Source: JANQNX01 sp040217095 (lineage in GTDB: Bacteria > Pseudomonadota > Gammaproteobacteria > Eutrophobiales > Eutrophobiaceae). From it: 64,000 nucleotides of DNA. Below the pieces are notes generated by a model. It searched no databases and had not been told where the DNA came from. It saw only the letters and a list, made by a program, of their open reading frames with translations. The position numbers were made by a program, and so were the translations under genes. The stretch lies in the NCBI GenBank assembly GCA_965229565.1, contig OZ245888.1, positions 2,356,001 through 2,420,000 on the forward strand. The letters are read 5' to 3'. How positions within the stretch are numbered: the first letter of the stretch is position 1; each line of letters begins with the position of its first letter. Shown in pieces: positions 18,244 through 25,178 of this stretch.

Positions 18244-18615
18244 TCAGTGATCAGCCTGCGTCGATATCCGGCAGTGGCGATAGCTTCTAAAACGCAACCA
18301 CGCAAAAACCTCGTAGCAGATAGCTAGACCCGGTTTGATTAGTGGCAGGCTGGCAAATTTTGCCAGTGGTTGCCATCCCGGAATACGATGCCAGATAGCA
18401 ATGAATGCATGGACTCCCCTGATCAGCTCACCGTTCTCCAGCCTTGCATGCATGTGTTTCAGCGCTGTGGCCAGGGAAATATCACATTCTTGCAGACAGT
18501 CGAGCTGGCTCGTCACGTCTACCCAGTCTATCAATTGCTGTGTATCCCTTTGCCGGTAGTAATTAATCTCGCGGGCACACAGCCCGCATTTGCCATCGTA
18601 ATAAACCTGGATCAT
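18244..18615 (-). CDS. DCC-family (DUF393) thiol-disulfide oxidoreductase-like protein
   Basis: 123 residues. MIQVYYDGKCGLCAREINYYRQRD contains the DxxCxxC motif that names the family (Cys10 and Cys13). A thioredoxin-like dithiol role has been proposed but no substrate is established. The later FIAIWHRIPGWQPLAKFASLP and WLRFRSYRHC are the usual family tail. It lies 69 bases after btaB in the same direction and may be the third gene of that operon, which is inference from spacing only. Confidence 0.85.
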   Translation of the reverse strand: MIQVYYDGKCGLCAREINYYRQRDTQQLIDWVDVTSQLDCLQECDISLATALKHMHARLENGELIRGVHAFIAIWHRIPGWQPLAKFASLPLIKPGLAICYEVFAWLRFRSYRHCRISTQADH

Positions 18616-18684
18616 GGTAGTCAGTTTGATTGTTTACCAATCCGACCTGAAACTGGCAGGCAAGTTCTTGGACGCGGGTCGAAT

Positions 18685-19320
18685 TTATTTATGACTGCCA
18701 ATGAAAAAAAGGTATTGCCACAGACCAAGATAGGCCTGGTGATTCTCTGACATGATGGGTGCAAATTGCGATTCCAGTCCTGGCAATAAATGCTGATCCA
18801 TTTTCACATGGTTGAGCTTCATCCAGCGACGGAAAAACGACAATGGACTGTGGCTAAAATCAACTACTGCTATCAGGCCATTATCGGAAAGTTGCTTTCT
18901 GGCCGTTTGCAATGCCACGTCCCAGCCCGGGTTAAACATGCTCAGTGCATAGGAAAACAGGATAAGATCAAACTTGACCGTATTGCTGTTCAGGTCAGTC
19001 AGCGGATTTTCATACTTCATGTTGACCAGTTCCGGAACAGGTTTACATTTGCTCGTTTTCCTTGTCGCGATGTTTAACATGTCTGTGGAAAGGTCTATAC
19101 CGGTCAAGCTGGCATGTGGAAAACGTTGTTTCAGGTAAAGCAGGTTAATGCCGGTACCGCAACCCACCTCAAGGATGTTAACCGGTTGCATCAACCCGCC
19201 GACGTGGTCAATTATCTTTTTACGGCCAAACAGGAAGCTCCAGCGAGTAGCATCATAGATACGGGAATGCAGCTGATAGTAACGCTGCAGTTCGGTCTGC
19301 TTGATAACCTCTGTCGTCAT
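18685..19320 (-). CDS. btaB: Diacylglyceryl-homoserine N-methyltransferase BtaB-like
   Basis: 211 residues, the size of characterised bacterial BtaB. Class I SAM methyltransferase: EVGCGTG at 51-57, LTGIDLSTDML, LILFSYALSM and LIAVVDFSH. In bacteria BtaB adds three methyl groups to diacylglyceryl-homoserine to give the betaine lipid DGTS at the inner membrane. The start overlaps the btaA stop by four bases (ATGA). The assignment rests on this coupling with a clear BtaA; the methyltransferase alone could not be assigned. Confidence 0.85.
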   Translation of the reverse strand: MTTEVIKQTELQRYYQLHSRIYDATRWSFLFGRKKIIDHVGGLMQPVNILEVGCGTGINLLYLKQRFPHASLTGIDLSTDMLNIATRKTSKCKPVPELVNMKYENPLTDLNSNTVKFDLILFSYALSMFNPGWDVALQTARKQLSDNGLIAVVDFSHSPLSFFRRWMKLNHVKMDQHLLPGLESQFAPIMSENHQAYLGLWQYLFFIGSHK

Positions 19321-20489
19321 ACTACCTCGGCAAAGTGCAGGCTACCGTAGGTACCTACGCGATCCTGCAAATGCAGAGGGTTCGTCAGGTGTGGGAAGAA
19401 ACGCAGCGACTGGCGCGCAAAGTCAGGCAGGAAGTTTATCTCGTGCGCAGCAGAGCGCATCAATATGCGACTACCAGGCTGACTGTTATTCAATATTAAT
19501 TCCCATTCTTCTGCGAGAGCGGCCACATCATGCCGGGCAAGCCAGTCCTGGTGGTCAAGCAGGATGAAGTGTGAATAATTACCGGGATTATCGCGCAGGA
19601 AGCCACTGATGCTGTTGTTATGCGTGTGCACACGTTGCTGATGGAAACGCAATGTGTCGAAATTCTCAGGCTTCAGGTAATTGGGGCAACATTTGCTCGA
19701 ATAGGAACCCGTAATATACACATGCCAGAAGTAATTATCCTTTGCCAGTATCTCGGTAAATACGTGCCGCAACTTATCGCTGATAAAACCGCTAACACCA
19801 CCCGGGTACTGGTTATTGATAAGTTGGATTTGTGGCCCTGGCACTCCGGCGAGAGTCAACACGAACGGCTGCCGAACCAACCAGGACATGAAGCGACCCC
19901 ACAGTAGCGGCTCAATCTGCTCGTATATTTGCTTTTGATGCTCAAGGTTCTCGGCATCAAACAGGCTGAACATGGCCGTTCGTAACTGGTGATTGCGACC
20001 GAGATAGCGGGTGATTAACCAGGCCAGGAGACCAGAAGTACCATAGTAATAAAAAGATTGTTTTCTGCTGTTGCTATCAAAATAATAGATCTTCTTGTCC
20101 CAGAAACGTCGATCTCCATCATCCAGGTAAACTTTCAAGTCCCTGTACACCGATTGCAGGTTGGCGTGGTTACCATCACCAAACATGGCAAACAGGTCAT
20201 CATGGCTTCCGCGCCTGATTAATGCCAGTTTGAGTTTTAGCAGGGCATTCTGACGAGGGTTGACATCTACTGCGTGGATCTCTGCCGGACCATCCAGCAG
20301 GTAATCAAGCACGTTACAGCCGGCACTGGTCAATACCACGACCTTGCTATCGCTGTTCAATTCCAGTAATTGCCGATCTATGCGCGGGTCTTCCCAGCTG
20401 GCATTATAGATTAATGAACGATTATGAACTGTCTTGAAAAAAAGATCCTGCGTACTTCTGAACAGGCGCGTTGTTGCTGTTTTTGACAT
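19317..20489 (-). CDS. btaA: BtaA-like SAM:diacylglycerol 3-amino-3-carboxypropyltransferase (DUF3419)
   Basis: 390 residues of the DUF3419/BtaA family. The N-terminal half has YNASWEDPRIDRQLL, VVVLTSAGCNVLDYLL and AVDVNPRQNALLKLKLA; the SAGCN-D-L and VDxNPxQ words are the SAM site. The C-terminal part has SGFLRDNPGNYSHFILLDHQDWL. BtaA moves the 3-amino-3-carboxypropyl group of SAM to diacylglycerol, forming diacylglyceryl-homoserine, the first step to DGTS. Usually made under phosphate shortage, where betaine lipid replaces phospholipid. A weak Pho-like box lies upstream (20546-20563). No membrane segment is evident. Confidence 0.88.
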   Translation of the reverse strand: MSKTATTRLFRSTQDLFFKTVHNRSLIYNASWEDPRIDRQLLELNSDSKVVVLTSAGCNVLDYLLDGPAEIHAVDVNPRQNALLKLKLALIRRGSHDDLFAMFGDGNHANLQSVYRDLKVYLDDGDRRFWDKKIYYFDSNSRKQSFYYYGTSGLLAWLITRYLGRNHQLRTAMFSLFDAENLEHQKQIYEQIEPLLWGRFMSWLVRQPFVLTLAGVPGPQIQLINNQYPGGVSGFISDKLRHVFTEILAKDNYFWHVYITGSYSSKCCPNYLKPENFDTLRFHQQRVHTHNNSISGFLRDNPGNYSHFILLDHQDWLARHDVAALAEEWELILNNSQPGSRILMRSAAHEINFLPDFARQSLRFFPHLTNPLHLQDRVGTYGSLHFAEVV

Positions 20490-20545
20490 ATGGAAGCTGT
20501 ACCCGTTGTAGTTAATCTATTGGACTACACCGGGGTTACGGAATG

Positions 20546-20563
20546 ATGTCGGTTTTATTGCAG
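20546..20563 (-). promoter_or_regulatory. Possible Pho-box-like repeat upstream of btaA
   Basis: On the minus strand the 18 bases read as two 7-base units, CTGCAAT and CCGACAT, separated by AAAA. Against the E. coli PhoB unit CTGTCAT each matches five of seven, with the right 11-base period and A-rich spacer. It lies 57 bases before the btaA start. No good -10 was found at the usual distance, so this is suggestive only. Confidence 0.3.
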
Positions 20564-20607
20564 AACTGTTTAGATTGGTAAGACGTGTCGATTTCTATAC
20601 GGGCGGA

Positions 20608-21513
20608 CTATTCATTCTTGTCCGGACCAAGTTGCTCCCGAACCTCGTCAAGCATGGCATTGGTATTTTTTTTCTGGGCAACGGCTGTCTCTCTTTTAAT
20701 CTTGTCCAGATGTTCCAGGTGCGCCTGTAAATCTGTCGTAAGGCTTTGCTGGCGTTTTAATTCCTGTTCAAATTCAGCCAGGTCTTCATCCAGCTGGATC
20801 TTTTCCAGGGTTTCACCCTGGTTTATCTTCCAGTTCGCCTTGTTGACTGCCTCTTCTGCTTCCTTTTGTTGCACCGCCAGTCGCTGCAATTCTGTATTCG
20901 AGAATTCGTTGTTTTGTTCAACTTCTTGACGCGAGGCCTTGATACTGGCCAGCACTTCCTGGTGTTTCTTCAGTTCTGCCTCCAGTCGTTGGTGCTCCTC
21001 CTGCAGGCGTTTCTGTTCTTCCTGCCTAATCTGGTCATACTTGTTCTTGTAAGCTAGGATAATCTTGCTTGCCTGTTGCTGTGCCAGTTTCCTTACCTCT
21101 TCCATCGAATACAGTCGTTCCTGTCGTTTGGTATAGATCTGCAAGGCCTCGCGTACTGCTGCTTCCAGTTGCTCAACATCTACCTTGTCCTTGCGCAGAT
21201 AGTCAGCCACACCCAGCTTAAGGGCGCTGTCAGCAATATCTTCACTGCCTTCACCGGTCAGCATCACCGTTACCGGGAACAGTCCATTGTTTTTGTTGCA
21301 CGCAAGAATGTCCAATCCGTTCACTTCCTTGTTCTGCAAATCATAATCAAGAATAAGCACCTGGAACTCCGGCCAGGGAAATTCGCTTCCGGGAATACCT
21401 TCTGATATCGGGTCGTAATCTATGACATCCAGCTCTGAAAATGATTTGGAGAGATAAGTCTTCAGAAGATTTCTGAAATCCTGATCGTCATCTATGATTA
21501 ATAATCTGTTCAT
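20608..21513 (-). CDS. Response regulator: receiver domain plus long coiled coil
   Basis: 301 residues. Residues 1-125 are a CheY-like receiver: acidic triad DDD (8-10), phosphoacceptor Asp56 (LILDYD), Thr86 (VMLTGEG) and Lys108. Residues 130-280 are almost pure heptad-rich helix (Q, E, K, L; for example EEHQRLEAELKKHQEVL), predicted to be a long coiled coil. There is no DNA-binding, GGDEF or kinase output, so it probably signals by protein contact or scaffolding. No sensor kinase is adjacent. The function is unknown. Confidence 0.82.
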   Translation of the reverse strand: MNRLLIIDDDQDFRNLLKTYLSKSFSELDVIDYDPISEGIPGSEFPWPEFQVLILDYDLQNKEVNGLDILACNKNNGLFPVTVMLTGEGSEDIADSALKLGVADYLRKDKVDVEQLEAAVREALQIYTKRQERLYSMEEVRKLAQQQASKIILAYKNKYDQIRQEEQKRLQEEHQRLEAELKKHQEVLASIKASRQEVEQNNEFSNTELQRLAVQQKEAEEAVNKANWKINQGETLEKIQLDEDLAEFEQELKRQQSLTTDLQAHLEHLDKIKRETAVAQKKNTNAMLDEVREQLGPDKNE

Positions 21514-21565
21514 AAGTATAAAAGTCTACCTGATTCTACGTCGGACTGTATAAAACACGTGCAAA

Positions 21566-21581
21566 CTGTATATATGTATAG
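21566..21581 (-). promoter_or_regulatory. LexA-like (SOS) box upstream of the response regulator
   Basis: The plus strand reads CTGT, then ATATATGT, then ATAG. The gammaproteobacterial LexA site is CTGT-N8-ACAG with an alternating AT centre, so there is one mismatch (ATAG for ACAG). It lies 53 bases before the gene's ATG and overlaps the AT-rich likely promoter. ACTGTA also occurs at 21545, 21565 and 21582. AT-rich chance matches are possible. Confidence 0.35.
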
Positions 21582-21686
21582 ACTGTAAAAGATTTCGTAT
21601 TGCTCAAACACGAAACCAGGTAATATTTTTTTATTGTTATTGATTTCCTGCGGACCCGCTGGAAAGAGTATAAAGACTGCATGAGT

Positions 21687-22301
21687 CTAGCTCATGGTAA
21701 GTTTATATCGATTGTAATACTTGATGACTTTCTTGACGTAGTTCTGTGTTTCCTTGTAGGGAGGCACCTTGTTTCCATATTTTTTAACTGCACCCTCACC
21801 AGCATTATAGGCGGCCAGGGCAAGTTCCATATCATTATTAAAAAGTCTCAACAGGTCACGCAAGTAGCGTGAACCACCAAAGATGTTTTCTTTCGGATTT
21901 TTACGATTCGAGACCCCGTAGCGTTTTGCAGTTTCCGGCATCAACTGCATCAAGCCGACGGCGCCAGCGCGGGAAATAGCATTCGGATCATACGAGGACT
22001 CAGCGGTTATGACGGCATGCAGCAGAGTGTGCGGCAATTTGTAGTGGCTGGCCACTCGACGTATGGTCGGGTCAAACTTTTGCTGGTTTTTCTTCCAGTC
22101 AAAACCGCGTGGCAGTGACTTCTGTTCCTGCCAGCCCTTCCAGGTCTTGACCAGCCTGATGTAACCATCATGGGAGGGCTTGTCGGTAAGGATAACGCGG
22201 CCATGTTTATCAACGAACTTGTAGATATCAGCCTGGGCCGGCATTGCTGTCAGCAACACCAGGCAGGCGGTGGCGGCGGTAGTCACTATATGTCGCATCA
22301 A
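21687..22301 (-). CDS. Lytic transglycosylase with N-terminal DUF4124
   Basis: 204 residues. A signal peptide (cleavage after PAQA, about residue 24) is followed by DUF4124 (DIYKFVDKHGRVILTDKP) and a C-terminal SLT domain with catalytic Glu101 in ITAESSYDPNA, AVGLMQLMPETAKRYGV and LALAAYNAGEGAVKKYG. The enzyme cleaves the MurNAc-GlcNAc bond of peptidoglycan to the 1,6-anhydro product in the periplasm. Small size and DUF4124 fusion are common in gammaproteobacteria. It could also belong to a secretion or pilus system, but none is nearby. An inverted repeat CATGAG/CTCATG sits across the stop codon. Confidence 0.9.
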   Translation of the reverse strand: MMRHIVTTAATACLVLLTAMPAQADIYKFVDKHGRVILTDKPSHDGYIRLVKTWKGWQEQKSLPRGFDWKKNQQKFDPTIRRVASHYKLPHTLLHAVITAESSYDPNAISRAGAVGLMQLMPETAKRYGVSNRKNPKENIFGGSRYLRDLLRLFNNDMELALAAYNAGEGAVKKYGNKVPPYKETQNYVKKVIKYYNRYKLTMS

Positions 22302-22349
22302 ACTATCCAGACCAGGTTTTAACCATTTATTTAGTATTTATAGTTAAAT

Positions 22350-22841
22350 CTATAACAAATATAGAGTTATTTGAATAATAAACAAGGAAAAAAGTGCTGC
22401 AAGGGCATCATCCAGCATGATCCCCAGCCCGCCTTGCAGCTTGCGGTCAGCAAGCGAAATCGGCCACGGCTTCCAGATATCGAACAAGCGAAACAGGCAA
22501 AACCCGATGACTGCCCAGGTCAGGCTTTTGGGGACGAGGCACATGGTTAGCCAGTAACCCACGATCTCGTCCCAGACAATGCCGCCGTGGTCGTGGACAT
22601 TCAGCGCACGTGCCGTGTAGGCACAGATATAAATGCCGGCAATGAAAGCAACCAGCACGATTAAGCCGTACAACGGCCAATTACCGGTCGGCGCAAACAG
22701 CAGGTACAAAAGCATTCCTGCCAATGTACCAAATGTGCCCGGCATTTTTGGCGCCAGGCCACTACCAAACCCGAGTGCCAGAAAGTGCACAGGGTTGGCA
22801 AGAAATCTCACCGGAACTTGCTTTTGCTTGTCGTTGTCCAT
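22350..22841 (-). CDS. pgpA: Phosphatidylglycerophosphatase A
   Basis: 163 residues. PgpA family: FGSGLAPKMPGTFGTLAG, VHDHGGIVWDEIVGYWL, FCLFRLFDIWKPWPI and GGLGIMLDDALA, with Asp and Glu residues in the DE and DD words for metal binding. Four membrane spans. It dephosphorylates phosphatidylglycerophosphate to phosphatidylglycerol at the inner membrane. In many relatives it follows thiL; that gene is not here. Divergent from the small exported protein with 35 bases between starts. Confidence 0.93.
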   Translation of the reverse strand: MDNDKQKQVPVRFLANPVHFLALGFGSGLAPKMPGTFGTLAGMLLYLLFAPTGNWPLYGLIVLVAFIAGIYICAYTARALNVHDHGGIVWDEIVGYWLTMCLVPKSLTWAVIGFCLFRLFDIWKPWPISLADRKLQGGLGIMLDDALAALFSLFIIQITLYLL

Positions 22842-22876
22842 AAATAATTGTTAAAGCTATCCTATATCAAAATGCC

Positions 22877-23242
22877 ATGCGCACCATATTACTTTACCTG
22901 TTTCTGGCACTACCCTCTTCCATACTTGCCGGGGAAGCCGATGTCATCGCTGCCGATGCAGAACCTATCGGTGGCGATTTTTATCGCATCAGCGTCACCG
23001 TGCGTCACCATGATAGGGACTGGGATCACTACGTGAAAAGCTGGGAGGTGTTGGACATGAACGGTAAGATCATTGGCGTACATGGGCTGCGGCATCCGCA
23101 CGTAAATGAACAACCATTCACCCGTTCGACAACGGTGATCATTCCTGCGCATATCGATAAAGTCATGATTCGTGCGTATGATTCCATACATGGTACAGGT
23201 GGCAATGAACTTATGCTTTACATTAACAGGGAATTAAAATGA
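22877..23242 (+). CDS. Small exported protein of unknown function
   Basis: 121 residues. A signal peptide (MRTILLYLFLALPSSILAG) is followed by a beta-rich domain: GDFYRISVTVRHHDRDWDHYVKSW, HGLRHPHVNEQPFTRSTTV and HIDKVMIRAYDSIHGTGGNELML. I do not recognise a named family beyond conserved hypothetical. Many His residues (HH, HD, DH, LRHPH, IHG) could suit metal binding, which is inference. The stop overlaps the methyltransferase start by four bases. Confidence 0.8.
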   Translation: MRTILLYLFLALPSSILAGEADVIAADAEPIGGDFYRISVTVRHHDRDWDHYVKSWEVLDMNGKIIGVHGLRHPHVNEQPFTRSTTVIIPAHIDKVMIRAYDSIHGTGGNELMLYINRELK

Positions 23243-24042
23243 AACTGATTAGTACATTTATTATTACACTTTTTCTGTCGTTAACTACCCATGCAACAGA
23301 TATCACGGATATTGAACAGGCTGTGGCAGCTCCGTCGCGCAGCGAGGCGAATATTGTCCGCGACGAGTATCGACACCCGGCAGAAACGCTGGCCTTCTTT
23401 GGCATCAGGAAAGATATGCATGTACTGGAGATATTGCCCGGCAGAGGCTGGTATACAGAAATCCTTGCGCCCCTGTTAAAGGATAGCGGCCAACTTACCG
23501 TGGCCAGTTTCGGTGCCGAGCATTCAAGCGATTATCTGCGCAAGATCCATGGCAACTTTGTGGAAATGCTCGATGCCCATCCTGACGTTTACGGCAAAGT
23601 TAAGCGCGTTGTTTTTGAGCAAGATGGTTATCTAAACAGTATTGCCCCGAACTCCCAGGACATGGTGCTAACATTCAGAAGTACACACAACTGGATCCGT
23701 TATGGCAACAAGGCAGAAGAAGTGTACAAGTCTTTTTATCGTGTATTGAAAAAAGGCGGTGTGCTCGGCGTGGTGCAGCATCGTGCAGCCGCGGGCAGCA
23801 ATAGCCTGGAAACAGCAAACCAGGGTTATGTAACCGAGAAATACCTGATCCAGATGCTGGAAGACATAGGTTTTGAACTGGTCGGTAAATCAGAAATCAA
23901 TGCCAACCTGCTTGATACCAGGGATTACCCGGAAGGTGTCTGGACACTGCCTCCCAGCCTCAGGGGCAATGATGGCAACCAGGACAAGTATCGTGCAATC
24001 GGTGAAAGCGATCGCATGACGCTGCGCTTCGTGAAATTATGA
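23239..24042 (+). CDS. Exported class I methyltransferase-like protein (COG4798 type)
   Basis: 267 residues. An N-terminal signal peptide (MKLISTFIITLFLSLTTHA) precedes a Rossmann methyltransferase fold: DMHVLEILPGRGWYTEILAPLL replaces the usual glycine-rich loop, then MVLTFRSTHNWI and YRVLKKGGVLGVVQHR. Such secreted methyltransferase-like proteins are known as a family but their substrate is not. SAM is not expected in the periplasm, so either the signal is a membrane anchor facing the cytoplasm or the fold has another use. Coupled by four-base overlaps to both neighbours. Confidence 0.82.
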   Translation: MKLISTFIITLFLSLTTHATDITDIEQAVAAPSRSEANIVRDEYRHPAETLAFFGIRKDMHVLEILPGRGWYTEILAPLLKDSGQLTVASFGAEHSSDYLRKIHGNFVEMLDAHPDVYGKVKRVVFEQDGYLNSIAPNSQDMVLTFRSTHNWIRYGNKAEEVYKSFYRVLKKGGVLGVVQHRAAAGSNSLETANQGYVTEKYLIQMLEDIGFELVGKSEINANLLDTRDYPEGVWTLPPSLRGNDGNQDKYRAIGESDRMTLRFVKL

Positions 24043-24428
24043 ATGAACTGAACAGCACGGCGCGCCTGTTCCTGTTGTTCGGTGCTGCCAATGCGCTGCT
24101 GGCTGTTGCCCTCGGCGCCTTTGGTGCCCATGCCCTGCGCAACCGCCTTGATGAGTCTCTGCTAAAAATCTACCACACGGGTAACGAGTATCATTATTAC
24201 CATGCACTGGGCCTGCTGATTATTGGCATTCTAGCGAGCCTGGTTCCTGTCAGTGGCTGGATAAAAACGTCGGGCTGGATGATGTTTGCCGGAATACTGT
24301 TATTTTGTGGTAGCCTTTACCTTCTTAGTATTCTCAACCTGCGCTGGTTGGGCATGGTAACTCCCATTGGTGGACTTTTATTCATACTCTCATGGGCCAG
24401 CCTGTGCGTGGCCGTGATCAAACAATAA
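24039..24428 (+). CDS. DUF423 (YgdD-like) membrane protein
   Basis: 129 residues, four membrane spans. LFLLFGAANALLAVALGAFGAHALRNRL, YHTGNEYHYYHALGLLIIG and GWMMFAGILLFCGSLYLL are DUF423 hallmarks. Inner-membrane protein of unknown role. The start overlaps the stop of the exported methyltransferase by four bases (ATGA), which makes it part of that operon. Confidence 0.92.
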   Translation: MNELNSTARLFLLFGAANALLAVALGAFGAHALRNRLDESLLKIYHTGNEYHYYHALGLLIIGILASLVPVSGWIKTSGWMMFAGILLFCGSLYLLSILNLRWLGMVTPIGGLLFILSWASLCVAVIKQ

Positions 24429-24440
24429 ATGGAACATGTT

Positions 24441-24812
24441 ATGCGAACTATTTTGTTACTACTCTGCTGCTCATTTATTTCAATGCCGGTCATGGCAGAG
24501 GCTGACGTCGCCCAGCAAATCAACAAGGCCTGTCAACGCCATGCCGTCTCGCTTGTGGCAAGATTAAAGGCAGATGTCATTGGTGATATAGGGCAGGCAA
24601 AATCAGCGCAGGCGCTGAAGGTGGCAACTGAATCATGCCAGGCCTATTTTATGCGCGAATTTGGCCAGGGAATGCCCGCAGAAGCTGCGCAGGTGAATAA
24701 TTCACAATCCGAAAAGTCAGAAGAAAAAGGTGACTGGTTCGAGGAACAGATTATCAAGGGTGGCGATACCGATAGAAATCCGGGACATGAACGCCTGAAG
24801 AAAAGAAGATAG
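24441..24812 (+). CDS. Small exported protein, unknown
   Basis: 123 residues from the ATG at 24441 (GGAAC precedes it; an ATG 12 bases earlier lacks a ribosome site). A signal peptide MRTILLLLCCSFISMPVMA is followed by a polar, helical mature part with two Cys (NKACQRH, TESCQAYFM) that could form a disulfide, and a basic end (HERLKKRR). No family recognised. Last gene of the plus-strand group, 12 bases after DUF423 and converging with the YkvA gene. Confidence 0.7.
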   Translation: MRTILLLLCCSFISMPVMAEADVAQQINKACQRHAVSLVARLKADVIGDIGQAKSAQALKVATESCQAYFMREFGQGMPAEAAQVNNSQSEKSEEKGDWFEEQIIKGGDTDRNPGHERLKKRR

Positions 24813-24818
24813 TCTTAA

Positions 24819-25178
24819 TCAGTTAACCACAACATAGACGATCATACCCAGCAGCAATAGCCATAATATTACGACCATAATAATACCGATAAATAACAGG
24901 CGTCTTTTTTCGTCCTCTTCCATTTCGTATTCTGCATGCTCGTCCATGACCTCTTGCGGGATAACCTTGTAAACAAGATACAGCACCACGTTTGCCAGTA
25001 TGAGTTCATCCAGCAATCCCAGCACGGGAACAAAGTCCGGGATAACATCAATCGGACTGAGAATATAGGCCACCAGCAGAACAAGCAGTGCACGAGCCAG
25101 CCACGGAGTGCGCTCATCGTGCATGGCAGCGTAGAGTTGCTGTACTTTTTGCTGTAGCAGTAGGAGTTTTTCTTTCAA
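24819..25178 (-). CDS. YkvA/DUF1232 membrane protein
   Basis: 119 residues. DERTPWLARALLVLLVAYILSPIDVIPDFVPVLGLLDELILA is split over the DUF1232 core: SPIDxIPDFxPxxGxxDD-like. Two to three membrane segments, ending in a hydrophobic tail (GIIMVVILWLLLLGMIVYVV). Function unknown. The start overlaps the batD stop by four bases, so it is the last gene of the MoxR/Bat operon. Confidence 0.88.
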   Translation of the reverse strand: MKEKLLLLQQKVQQLYAAMHDERTPWLARALLVLLVAYILSPIDVIPDFVPVLGLLDELILANVVLYLVYKVIPQEVMDEHAEYEMEEDEKRRLLFIGIIMVVILWLLLLGMIVYVVVN

